Assembly: GCA_016783505.1 (NCBI GenBank)
Contig: JADHWK010000011.1
Span: forward strand, 1-60,160
Length of the DNA stretch: 60,160 nucleotides
Source: Candidatus Zhuqueibacterota bacterium
Lineage (GTDB): Bacteria; BS750m-G25
Reading direction: 5' to 3'
Below are positions 44,534 to 54,095 of the stretch, one piece after another. A program made the translations under genes and the position numbers. The notes under the pieces are model-generated. The model made no database searches, was not told where the DNA came from, and worked only from the letters and a program-made list of their open reading frames with translations. Position 1 is the first letter of the stretch, and each line of letters opens with the position of its first letter.

Positions 44534-45646
44534 GTGAAGGAAAAATTAAAAATCACCAGTGTTGATATCTATAAAGCTGATATCGAATTCAAAGAGCCGT
44601 TCAGGATAGCAATCATGGAAATCCTCAGCGCCCAGAGTGTCTTTATAAAAATCAATACAAATGAGGATTTATATGGGCTTGGCGAAGCAAATCCCACCTG
44701 GGGGATCACAGGTGAGACGCAATCTATCAATCTTGCCGGAGCCGTTGACCTTGCCAGGTTATTGCTCAATAAGGATCCCCTAAATATTGAAGGGCGGATG
44801 AGAGAAATTGACAGATTTTTAATCCACAACAGCACACTGCGGAGTGCTTTCGATATGGCATTGTATGACCTTCTGGGCAAGGTTGCCGAACTTCCGTTGT
44901 ATGCTGTTCTTGGAGGAGGAAAGCGTTCCTTCTGGACGGATAACACAATAGGAATCGCCGATCCTGATTACATGGCTAAAAAAGCCCTTGATTACAAGAA
45001 TCAAGGGTTCCAGGCTATAAAAGTTAAACTCGGGACCACCACAGATCAGGACATCGAAAGAATCAAAAAGATCAGAAAAGCCATAGGAGATGATCTGCCA
45101 ATCCGGATTGATGCTAACCAGGGTTGGGATTATAAAACTGCTGTAGTTACTCTCCAAGGTCTGGAATCAATGGGAATTGAGTATTGCGAGCAGCCCATTG
45201 CTTGTTGGGACTATGAGAATATGCGGCGGATCAGACAGAATACTTCGATTGCGATCATGGCTGATGAGTCCTTGTTTGACCATCATGACGCGTTTAAACT
45301 TGCATCCATGGGGTGCTGCGACTATTTTAATATTAAATTGGCAAAGTCTGGAGGCATCCATACCGCTCTGAAGATCAATGCGATAGCTGAAAGTGCCGGT
45401 ATTCGCTGCATGGTAGGTTGCATGACTGAGACACGGCTGGGTTTGACAGCGGCGGCGCATGTGGTTTCCGCGCGGCCCAATATTCAATATGCGGACCTCG
45501 ATGGTTATTTAATGTTGAAAGAAGACCCAGTCATCGGCGGTGCCCATTACAATGTCGGAGAAATTAATCTACCCGACACTCCCGGTCACGGTGCAGATAT
45601 AGATCCTGATTTCCTGAAACATTGTGAATCTACGACGGTCAAGTAG
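44534..45646 (+). CDS. dipeptide epimerase (enolase superfamily)
   Basis: A 370-residue muconate-lactonising/mandelate-racemase-type enzyme. Visible active-site residues: the Lys pair in IKVKLG, metal ligands Asp (RIDANQGW), Glu (CEQP) and Asp (MADES), and the opposite Lys in NIKLAKSGG. A late DLDG in YADLDGYL is the Asp-x-Asp motif that binds the dipeptide amino group in L-Ala-D/L-Glu-type epimerases. It should interconvert L,D and L,L dipeptides. AAAAGGAG precedes the GTG/ATG region. Strong clue that the locus handles dipeptides, including D-residues. Confidence 0.92.
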   Translation: MKEKLKITSVDIYKADIEFKEPFRIAIMEILSAQSVFIKINTNEDLYGLGEANPTWGITGETQSINLAGAVDLARLLLNKDPLNIEGRMREIDRFLIHNSTLRSAFDMALYDLLGKVAELPLYAVLGGGKRSFWTDNTIGIADPDYMAKKALDYKNQGFQAIKVKLGTTTDQDIERIKKIRKAIGDDLPIRIDANQGWDYKTAVVTLQGLESMGIEYCEQPIACWDYENMRRIRQNTSIAIMADESLFDHHDAFKLASMGCCDYFNIKLAKSGGIHTALKINAIAESAGIRCMVGCMTETRLGLTAAAHVVSARPNIQYADLDGYLMLKEDPVIGGAHYNVGEINLPDTPGHGADIDPDFLKHCESTTVK

Positions 45647-45715
45647 CAGCAATAGTGATGTGTTTCAATATGAGAAAAACAAGTTTACAGAATACCAAAA
45701 AAGGAGGGTTATGTT

Positions 45716-46522
45716 ATGAAGGGAATGAACAATCTATTGAAAAAATGGCCGGTACTTATCTTCGTCGGTCTTGCATTTGCAGCCTGTAGGCAAGCTCAAG
45801 ATTTCAAGGCGGGATTACTGGATATGACGTATCCCTTTGATGAAAACACCATTTACTGGCCAACTGCAAAACCCTTTAAGTTACAGAAGGGTGCCTGGGG
45901 AATCACTGAGAAAGGCTATTGGTACGCTTCTAACGAATATAGTGCCGCAGAACACGGAGGAACCCATGTAGACGCACCTATTCATTTTGCCCAGAATGGG
46001 CGGACTATTGACCAAATTCCCCTGGATGAATGGATCGGGCCCGCAGTCAAGATAGATGTTACCGAAAAATGCGAAAGAAATCGGGATTACCTCCTTAGTG
46101 TCGATGATATTAGAGACTGGGAGAAGAAATATGGCAGAATTCCTGATCATGCCTGGGTAATCATGTACACTGGTATAGATACTAAATATTACCCTGATAA
46201 AGAAAAAGTCCTGGGAACGGACAGAACAGGCGAAGCAGCAATTCCTGAGTTGAGTTTCCCAGGTTTTTCACCTGAATCAGTTGAGTTTTTGATAAGAGAG
46301 AGAAACATCACGGGAATAGCCCTTGACACTCCTAGTATAGATTACGGAAAATCAAAGGACTTTAAAGTTCACCAAACTCTCTTTGCCGCTGATAAACTTG
46401 CTTTGGAAAATATAGCCAATTTAGATAAGCTTCCATCTTCTGGATCGATGCTTTATGTAATGCCGATGCTCATCAAAGATGGAACAGGTGCGCCAGCTCG
46501 AGTTTTCGCGATGCTTCCTTAA
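45716..46522 (+). CDS. cyclase/kynurenine-formamidase-family lipoprotein
   Basis: A 268-residue protein of the metal-dependent cyclase family. The metal motif HGGTHVDAPIHF is present near residue 82. The N-terminus is a lipoprotein signal (LAFAAC, Cys near 24), so it is likely held on the outer face of a membrane. Relatives hydrolyse N-formylkynurenine or similar amides; the substrate here is unknown. AAGGAGG precedes the ATG. Confidence 0.87.
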   Translation: MKGMNNLLKKWPVLIFVGLAFAACRQAQDFKAGLLDMTYPFDENTIYWPTAKPFKLQKGAWGITEKGYWYASNEYSAAEHGGTHVDAPIHFAQNGRTIDQIPLDEWIGPAVKIDVTEKCERNRDYLLSVDDIRDWEKKYGRIPDHAWVIMYTGIDTKYYPDKEKVLGTDRTGEAAIPELSFPGFSPESVEFLIRERNITGIALDTPSIDYGKSKDFKVHQTLFAADKLALENIANLDKLPSSGSMLYVMPMLIKDGTGAPARVFAMLP

Positions 46523-46635
46523 GTTTTTATAAAATACCACCAAACACATTAAAAACACGAAAAGGAGACAGTCCCTTAATCACTTAAAAATTGAGTTTTG
46601 TAAAACTTTTTTCAAAAAAATACATGGAGGACAAA

Positions 46636-48034
46636 ATGCGCAGAAGAATTTTAAAAATCTTACTCGTTGCCTTTTTCATCGGCAATTTGTCTCTTGCGAC
46701 AGCGCAGAACTTGACCGGAAGAGAAAAACAATGGCTGGCAAAAGCTTATCGAAATGATAAGAATGGCTGGATATTCTTGCATATTGAAGGAGGACCTTTT
46801 GAAAGAGGGTTCCAGCGTGGTTACTTGACTGCTAACGAAATTGATGAGTTCTTAAAAACAGTAGCTTATTTAGAAAAATTTGAGACTGCCAAAGAAATTG
46901 ATTTTTTTGTTAAAGCTGCTAATATACTTTTCAAGAATAAAGTCTCTAAAGAATATATTGAAGAGATGAAAGGGACGGTGGCGGGGATGGAAAAAGCGGG
47001 GAGAAAAGTAACTTTTGAGGAAATGCTTTTTATGAATGGATTTATTGATGTGCTCTGGCACTGGTGGCCTCAGGAGAAGGATAAAATTAAAATGCCTGGC
47101 CCTGGTTGTAGTGCTTTTATTGCCACCGGAGAGGTGACTTCCGATGGCAAAATAGTAATGGCTCATAATTCATGGTATTTCTATTCTTAGATTTTGTAAT
47201 ATTATTGTGGACATCGTTCCAGACAAGGGACACCGAATCCTGATGCAATCCTGGGGACCTTGTTTATATAGCGCCACTGATTTTTTCATCACTGGGGCAG
47301 GGTTAATTGGTACAGAAACTACAATTGGAGGTTTTAGCGGATTCGATCCAGAGGGGATACCTGTTTTTGAAAGAGCCAGGAAAGCAATGCAATATGCCAA
47401 TAGCATTGATGAATGGGTTAAAATAATGATTGAAAACAATAATGGGGCCTATGCCAATTCCTGGCTATTGGGAGATATTAGAACTAATGAGATTGCCCGG
47501 CTTGAGCTTGGTTTGAAACATCACAGTATAGAGAAAAAGAAGGATGGGTATTTTACGGGTTCAAATATTGTGGATAATATAGAAATTTTAAGAGAGGAGA
47601 CCGATGCGACTTATGATGATGTAAGAAATTTTTCTGTAGCTCGCAGGGTGCGTTGGAAACAGTTAATGAAAAAGTATTATGGGAAAATTGATGTGGAAAT
47701 TGCCAGAAGAATGCTGGCTGACCATTATGATGTCTATTTAGAAAAAGAAATACCAAGCTCCAGAACAATATGCGGTCACTGGGAATTAGATAATGGAAGT
47801 GTTCCGGGAAGTCTAGGTGCTTATCTACCAGGCGGAGCCATCGATGGAAAAGTCGTTAGCTCAAATATGGCAAAGAATTGGAAGATCTGGGCAAAATGGG
47901 GAAGCTCTTGCGACATTGGTTTCGATGCTAAAAAGTTTTTAGAAAAACACCCACAGTATGAATGGCTGCAAGGATATTTAAAAGATCTACCTGCCAAACC
48001 TTGGACTATATTCCCTTTTAACGAAAGTAAATAA
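46636..48034 (+). pseudogene. C45/phospholipase-B-like Ntn hydrolase, frameshifted
   Basis: The 5' part (46636-47190) has a signal peptide (to ATAQ), the family pattern GWIFLHIEGGPFERGFQRGY, and the expected nucleophile Cys158 in GPGCSAFIATG; it stops at 47190. The rest (to 48034) continues in another frame, beginning about NIIVDIVPDKGHRILMQSWG and ending with intact family features. The switch is close to the TTCTATTCTTAG tract at 47178-47190 and fits one inserted base. Either a new frameshift or a sequencing error. Family members are amidases or acyltransferases. Confidence 0.8.
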
Positions 48035-48070
48035 TTTTGCACCAATTTTTCTGCTTATTATTACTTAATT

Positions 48071-48169
48071 GATAAATTTGGTGAAGACATTGAAGAGCCT
48101 TTTCCTGGTTATCTTAATATTCCATTCAAGGTTGAAGGTGGGGATTTCAGCATCACCGCACTCGATTAA
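48071..48169 (+). pseudogene. C-terminal relic of a lipoprotein related to the one at 32397
   Basis: Thirty-two codons ending in TAA encode DKFGEDIEEPFPGYLNIPF followed by KVEGGDFSI. This matches ESFGENVEELGPNYLKIPF and QRQGGRFEI at the end of the 32397-33266 protein. The same frame is closed by a stop at 48032, so only the tail survives. Confidence 0.7.
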
Positions 48170-48512
48170 TTGAATCTGAAGCATAATTAAGCTAAGTCAC
48201 TGATATCAAATAAATTAATTTTTGGTGCCGTCTCAATTTTGTGTCGTCAATATCGAAAACTATGTCCCTTAGTCCTTTTGTTGTTAAAAGAAGAGTTGTC
48301 GAAAATGCTTATATCAGAATAGACTTGCTTATTGTGAAATTTCATTCAACCCTCATTTTTTTCTTGACATTTACCAAAAAATTATTAAATTATAAATAAA
48401 CATAATTTGTCTTCATATAGAAAACTTTAGAAAGCCGAGTTAGGATGAAAATATTGGCTTCATTCATTTTAGGTGGTTGTTGTTTTAGGGGGTAAATAAG
48501 GAGGAGGCTAAG
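48170..48512. other. 343-bp non-coding leader of the second receptor operon
   Basis: No gene seen. It holds the promoter described next, an inverted pair AAGCCGA (48432-48438) / TTGGCTT (48454-48460) at the place where copy 1 has its terminator, and the ribosome site AAGGAGGAGG at 48499-48508. The hairpin lacks a T-run. Confidence 0.6.
48296..48408 (+). promoter_or_regulatory. promoter region shared with the first receptor operon (copy 2)
   Basis: TTGACA at 48364-48369 is followed by TAAATT (16-base spacing) and TATAAA (21-base spacing, 48391-48396), the same geometry as at 17957. Upstream bases match copy 1, including TTGTCGAAAATGCTTA and ATCAGAATAGA. The CRP-like palindrome of copy 1 is not present here. 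Confidence 0.6.
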
Positions 48513-51500
48513 ATGAATAGCAGATCAATCTTGCGTATTGGCACGCTGATTATGCTTTTGGCGGTGCCGATTTTCATCTGGGCGGGGACTACGGGAAAGA
48601 TCGCCGGCAGGATATTTGATGAAAGCACCGGGGATCCCTTGCCCGGGGCTAACATTATCGTGATGGGTACTACCATGGGGGCCATGGCGGACATGAACGG
48701 GGAGTATTTCATTATCAATATCCCCCCTGGTAAGTATACGGTGAAGGCCACTATGATGGGATATAAGGCCCTGGTAGTGGAGAACGTACGGGTCATTTCG
48801 GACCTGACGACTACCCAGGATTTTGCACTGCCAGCGACCGTTCTGGACATCGGGGAAGAGGTGACCATCGTGGCGGAGAGACCTTTAATCGAGATGGACA
48901 TGACCGCCTCCCGCACCATCACCACTGCCGAGGATATTTTGGCCATGCCGGTGGAGGACATTGATGATATTGTGGCGCTGACCGCCGGGGCTACGACAGA
49001 GGAAAACATCCGGGGGGGCCGGGATGAAGAGATAGTCTATAAACTGGATGGAATAACTCTCAAGGATCCGGTGGACGGGAACCTGGATAGCGATATCCCC
49101 CTGCTATCGCTGCAAGAGATGTCGGTGGAAACCGGGGGGTTCAGCGCCGAATACGGGGAGGCCATGTCCGGGATCGTCAGCATGGTATTTAAAGAAGGGG
49201 GACCGTCATATTCGGGTCAGGTGAGGTATAAAACCAACGATATAGGCTCACCCGGCTTCCAGGAAAAACTGGGCGACCATCACACTACCCTAATTGATAT
49301 GAAAGATAACAAGATGATAACCAGTGAAATGCGGCGTGCCGAGAAGATGCGGAACGTTGAATTTTCCCTGGGCGGTCCTGAACCCCTCACCATGGTTCTG
49401 TTTCCTATTCTAGGGATTAAGCCTCCGGGAACCGCAAACATGCACCTCGGGGGGGAATATACTGACACTCACGGTAGGTTCCCCGGTCAGCGGGATATCA
49501 AATATACCGTCAATGGAAAATTAAGCTATCGGCCATCGCCGAACTATAAGTTGACTTTTCATGGCTTCGTAACGGACCGGGATCGAAGAATCTACAGTCA
49601 CAGTTGGAAAAATACCACTTATGAGAGCGAATTAGGAGAGGATTTAAATCACGATGGTGATATGACCGACGTTTTCAGCATGCTGGACAATTTACCCCGG
49701 TATGAATACAATACCGATCAACAGGCCTTAACCTGGACCCACACCTTGAGTCCCCGGACGTTTTATGAAGTGAGAATGAGCCGGTATATGACTAAACGGT
49801 TAATGCAGTGTATTGAGAACATTAACGAAGATACCGATGGGGATGGTCATCTGGACCTATACTATGATGTTGATGGGGATGGTGTTAAAGAGGACGTGGA
49901 TGGGGACGGCGATAATAGCCATGAGGACCTGAACGGTAACTTGGTCTGGGATTGGAACGTCTACGGGCCGAACACTGACCTGTACCTGGATGAAAACGAC
50001 AATGATTTCATAGATGCTTCTGAAGGTAGGCCGCGAAGCGAATGGCTGCGATGGGAGGATCTTCCTACCCAAAGATATAAAGATACGAATAATTTCTACA
50101 TTTATGGTTATAATGAGACCATCTCATTCCCCAGGGCGGCCCAGTGGTACAATGACAAAAAAGAAATATATACGGCCAAGGTGGATTTAACCAGTCAGGT
50201 GACCCCGAGGCATCTGTTCAAAATGGGGGGTGAAGCTGTTTATATGGAAGTGTTTTCGCATACGGTGGATCTGGCTTCAGGGGGCAATGTTTACGGAGAA
50301 AATTACAAAACCTATCCCAATCAAGGCGGCTTATATATTACCGATAAGATGGAATACCAAGGGATGATCGTCAACGCCGGGATGCGTTTTGACTGGTTCG
50401 ATGCCAATTGGGATAACTTTCCGGCAGACCCCACCGATCCCGTTCCTGATTCAGTTATCACCGTGGGGGGGATTATCAAGAATCCCATCAAGGTTTCCCG
50501 GAAAACCTATTGGGAGCCGAGGCTGGGTGTTGCCTATCCCATTACGGAGCAGGATGTGCTGTATTTCAGCTATGGAAGGTTTATGCAGCAGCCTGTGCTC
50601 CGTAACATTTTCAGAAATGTGAACTTTGACCTTAGCGGGGCCTTCGGGCTGATGGGAAACGCCAACTTAGAGCCCCAGCGCACCACCGCCTATGAAATCG
50701 GGGTTAAACATCAGTTTCTCCGCCCCACTGGGCAGTCCTTTTCGGCAAAATTTTTAAGCTCCATTATGCCTGATCTACTGAAAGTCAATGGATTCTTTAA
50801 GGATATCACCGGTTTGGTGGATGTCCAGCAGACATATTATTCTATTGCCGACTGGTATGGCCTTTACATTAATGAAGATTACGGCAACATTCGGGGCTTT
50901 GAGATCAATTTGGTTAGACGCCGCTATCCGGGGGATTACTTCTCCGGTTCCGCCAACTACACATATATGGTGGCCAAGGGCAAGAGCTCCAGCGACCGGT
51001 TGAACTATGATACCGTTTGGGCCGAGGATATTGTTCCTACCACGGAAAACTATCTGGATTGGGATCAGCGGCATACGGTGAACACCAACCTGGAATTCCG
51101 GGTGCCCCGCAACAGAAAGCTACTGTTCGGCACCTCGGTGCTGGACGATGCCGGTATGAACGTGATCTTCCGGTATGGCAGCGGCATGCCCTATTCCCCG
51201 CCCAAGCGGAGCAAAGAGCCTGAAATAAACACCGAGCGATTTCCCTGGTATTCAACCACTGACGTTCGCTTTGACAAGAGGATTGGTATTGGGAAAAAGG
51301 GTCGCGCTACCTTCTTCGTCTGGATTGACAATATCTTCAACCGGCTGAATATTGACGGGGAACTGGTGACATACTATGGGTACGAGACATGGTATCATAC
51401 TTTTACCAAAGCCCAGGAAGCATACGATGAGGGCGTGATGTCCTATGAAGATTATATGTCTTTGATGGACGCTCAAGATCCCAACGATGCAAACGGGAAT

Positions 51501-51629
51501 GGTATCACCGAAGAGGGTGACGGTGTGGTTGACTACAATAAAAAATATCCCGCCGGCGGACCGAGACTCGACCCCCGGGTCTACATGCCTATGAGGAGGA
51601 TCCGGTTTGGGATTCAATTTGAATTTTAA
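48513..51629 (+). CDS. TonB-dependent receptor with acidic calcium-type loops
   Basis: A 1038-residue outer-membrane transporter, paralogous to the receptor at 18256. Signal peptide to about residue 25, carboxypeptidase-regulatory-like domain (GRIFDESTGDPLPGANIIVM), plug (NIRGGRDEEIVYKLDGI, GGFSAEYGEAMSGIV) and barrel ending in RRIRFGIQFEF with the terminal Phe used for outer-membrane assembly. Residues about 440-510 carry several DxDGDG-type acidic loops, and a second acidic stretch lies near residue 990, both likely in surface loops. AAGGAGGAGG precedes the ATG. Confidence 0.94.
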   Translation: MNSRSILRIGTLIMLLAVPIFIWAGTTGKIAGRIFDESTGDPLPGANIIVMGTTMGAMADMNGEYFIINIPPGKYTVKATMMGYKALVVENVRVISDLTTTQDFALPATVLDIGEEVTIVAERPLIEMDMTASRTITTAEDILAMPVEDIDDIVALTAGATTEENIRGGRDEEIVYKLDGITLKDPVDGNLDSDIPLLSLQEMSVETGGFSAEYGEAMSGIVSMVFKEGGPSYSGQVRYKTNDIGSPGFQEKLGDHHTTLIDMKDNKMITSEMRRAEKMRNVEFSLGGPEPLTMVLFPILGIKPPGTANMHLGGEYTDTHGRFPGQRDIKYTVNGKLSYRPSPNYKLTFHGFVTDRDRRIYSHSWKNTTYESELGEDLNHDGDMTDVFSMLDNLPRYEYNTDQQALTWTHTLSPRTFYEVRMSRYMTKRLMQCIENINEDTDGDGHLDLYYDVDGDGVKEDVDGDGDNSHEDLNGNLVWDWNVYGPNTDLYLDENDNDFIDASEGRPRSEWLRWEDLPTQRYKDTNNFYIYGYNETISFPRAAQWYNDKKEIYTAKVDLTSQVTPRHLFKMGGEAVYMEVFSHTVDLASGGNVYGENYKTYPNQGGLYITDKMEYQGMIVNAGMRFDWFDANWDNFPADPTDPVPDSVITVGGIIKNPIKVSRKTYWEPRLGVAYPITEQDVLYFSYGRFMQQPVLRNIFRNVNFDLSGAFGLMGNANLEPQRTTAYEIGVKHQFLRPTGQSFSAKFLSSIMPDLLKVNGFFKDITGLVDVQQTYYSIADWYGLYINEDYGNIRGFEINLVRRRYPGDYFSGSANYTYMVAKGKSSSDRLNYDTVWAEDIVPTTENYLDWDQRHTVNTNLEFRVPRNRKLLFGTSVLDDAGMNVIFRYGSGMPYSPPKRSKEPEINTERFPWYSTTDVRFDKRIGIGKKGRATFFVWIDNIFNRLNIDGELVTYYGYETWYHTFTKAQEAYDEGVMSYEDYMSLMDAQDPNDANGNGITEEGDGVVDYNKKYPAGGPRLDPRVYMPMRRIRFGIQFEF

Positions 51630-51713
51630 CGTTCCATTAAATCGTTTTTCAGATTGAATTCTTAGTCAAGCCATTTATTTGATTAGCCATAGGTTAGGTA
51701 GGGAGATAACATC

Positions 51714-54071
51714 ATGAAAATGAAAATAATTTTGCTGGCAGTAATCTCTTCCTTTCTCCTTCTCCTGTTGGGAATAGATTCATCACAGGCCCGGAGGAGG
51801 GGTTCCACCGGGGGTCACCAGATTCAAAAGACTACAGACAGACCGGTAAAGGATTTTCGGGTCCATCAGGTGGGCACCTTATGGAATATGGTGACCAATT
51901 ATGGGGGCTACGGGGATCCCAATTCCGCCAATCCCTCAATGGATTGGCCCGGGGGCAGTGAGACCTACTATCTCTGGGAAGGACGCTTCTGGATCGGGGC
52001 CATCGTGGGGGGGGAGAAGCTGTGTTCCCATGCCGATTATGGGGACTATGAGTTTTACCCTACGGAGGGGAGCGAATTCTTTTTCGGGCCGGGGAAGGCC
52101 ATTCAAGATCACACGGTGGTGTTCGATGATCTATATGAACAGGGAGAGCACATCCCCATCGGGTTTGAGGTGCACGAGCGGGGGATGACCTGGAGTATGC
52201 CCGACTACGACGATTTCCTTATATATGAATATGAAATAATTAACGTCAGTGGAAGCACATTAAATGGCGTTTTTACAGGTTGGATTTATGACGCCGATGT
52301 TGCCGCGTTGGCGGATCCCTCTTCCCCGCATATTGACGATATGGTGGACTACGATGGCTGGGATGGGGATGACAGCGATACCGATGAGGCGGACTGGGTG
52401 GACCCCATGGACCTGGATGGGGATGGGGAGACGGGATATGATGAATGGGGTTGGCCCTACGGGTATGCCATGATGAGCGGGCCGCTTCCCAGGAATCCCA
52501 ATTACGATCCCTCCAGGATCGAACCTGACGGCCTTTATGATGAATTTACTGTCATCGAAGATGAAAGGGGTGAAGCCATACTTTTTGACACCGATGTGAC
52601 CATAGGCGATGTTTCATATTCCGCCGGGGATATGGTGATAAAAGCCGATGGTTCTCCCTTGATAGGATGGAAGATCTCCCGGAACAGCTCCTACATATGG
52701 GACGGGGACGATCCGATGTCTGCTGAAAACGACATCGGGGAACGGGGGGCACCCACCAAGATCCCTGGTTTGATCGCCGGTCGCTTGATCTATTCGGACA
52801 TCTGCAAAAAGGACGCCAGCGGAAACTATATGTTTGGGGACGTATTTCCTTACAATCAACTTCCCGATTTTCAGAATTTCCCTGAAGATACCCTGCTCAG
52901 GCCCTACGCCCATCAATGGTGGAACTGGGAGAGCGACCCCGGGGACGATATTGAAAAATATGATTACTTAAGCGCCCAGCATTCCGCATCCACCCAGATG
53001 GGTGAACACTATTACTTTTTGCGTCATCCCTTCGATTATAATGCCCCGGTGTTTGACTATCGCTTTATAATGTCCACCGGGCCTTTCAATGGCTTCGGTC
53101 CCTTAGATACCCTGAGGTTCGTATTCGCTGCCGGGGTGGGAAGGGGCCACCAGGGGATGAGGGAGGTCATGGACAATGCCCTGAAGGCCTATTATGCGGG
53201 CAGCGGGCACAGCGATCCCTACAATCCTTCCGATTTCGTATCCGATGATCACTATGTACTGCCCATCCCCCCCCCGATGCCCCAATTGACCTACAGCCCC
53301 ATGGACAAGGGGGTGAGATTAGCCTGGGATAATCTGGCAGAGACTGCCATTGATGCCATGTTGGGGGCACCGGATTTTGAGGGATATAAGATCTACCGCT
53401 CCATGTATAACCCCTCTGGTTGGGAAATGATCGCTGCCTTCGATAATCTACCTGATTCAGTAGTATACGTCATCAATACAGACGGGGATACCCTGAACCC
53501 CGGCAATCCGGTTGACCTTCCCGACCTGGAGTATGTCTATGAGGACACCGGGGGTACCTTCCTGGGAATGCCCGTCAGTCGTCCTGTGAACGGGCTGAAA
53601 TATTTCTACAGCGTGGTTGCCTACGATCCCTACAAGCCGTCCACGCCCCTTTCTCCGAGCCTGCCATCCATGGAATCGTCAAAAGCAAACTATATGAAGG
53701 AGGAATCCGGTGCTCCATCGCCGGTCATTCCTACCAAGTTATACGAAGTTGAAGAAATTGGGGTCAAACACGACCTCACGAGGATTAAAGTCGTACCCAA
53801 TCCCTATAAGGGCACGGCGTTGTTTGAGTCACGCTACGAGGATAAGGTTCGATTCACCCAGCTACCCCCAGCCTGTAAGATATCCATCTTCACCCTGACC
53901 GGGGATCTGGTGAACACCATATATCATACCGACGGATCCGATGCGGAACTGTGGAATCTCCTCTCCCGAAACGGCCAGGCAGTGGTGAGCGGGCTATATC
54001 TTTTTGTGGTAGAGGTAGAAGAACCAGGCTACGATAAGTACATTGGGAAATTTGTCATTATTCGAGGATAA
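51714..54071 (+). CDS. secreted protein with acidic repeats and C-terminal sorting domain
   Basis: A 785-residue exported protein (signal peptide to SSQA), second gene of the module. It shares with the protein at 21439 a STGPF block, a fibronectin-III-like FEGYKIYRS stretch, and a C-terminal FlgD-like domain (IKVVPNPYKG, ISIFTLTGDLV, SGLYLFVVEV). Residues about 215-245 are very acidic (DGDDSDTDEAD, DLDGDGETGYDE), suggesting calcium binding. No catalytic motif recognised. Likely a surface partner of the receptor. GGGAG precedes the ATG. Confidence 0.82.
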   Translation: MKMKIILLAVISSFLLLLLGIDSSQARRRGSTGGHQIQKTTDRPVKDFRVHQVGTLWNMVTNYGGYGDPNSANPSMDWPGGSETYYLWEGRFWIGAIVGGEKLCSHADYGDYEFYPTEGSEFFFGPGKAIQDHTVVFDDLYEQGEHIPIGFEVHERGMTWSMPDYDDFLIYEYEIINVSGSTLNGVFTGWIYDADVAALADPSSPHIDDMVDYDGWDGDDSDTDEADWVDPMDLDGDGETGYDEWGWPYGYAMMSGPLPRNPNYDPSRIEPDGLYDEFTVIEDERGEAILFDTDVTIGDVSYSAGDMVIKADGSPLIGWKISRNSSYIWDGDDPMSAENDIGERGAPTKIPGLIAGRLIYSDICKKDASGNYMFGDVFPYNQLPDFQNFPEDTLLRPYAHQWWNWESDPGDDIEKYDYLSAQHSASTQMGEHYYFLRHPFDYNAPVFDYRFIMSTGPFNGFGPLDTLRFVFAAGVGRGHQGMREVMDNALKAYYAGSGHSDPYNPSDFVSDDHYVLPIPPPMPQLTYSPMDKGVRLAWDNLAETAIDAMLGAPDFEGYKIYRSMYNPSGWEMIAAFDNLPDSVVYVINTDGDTLNPGNPVDLPDLEYVYEDTGGTFLGMPVSRPVNGLKYFYSVVAYDPYKPSTPLSPSLPSMESSKANYMKEESGAPSPVIPTKLYEVEEIGVKHDLTRIKVVPNPYKGTALFESRYEDKVRFTQLPPACKISIFTLTGDLVNTIYHTDGSDAELWNLLSRNGQAVVSGLYLFVVEVEEPGYDKYIGKFVIIRG

Positions 54072-54095
54072 GTCAAGATAATCGGGGAGGATATT

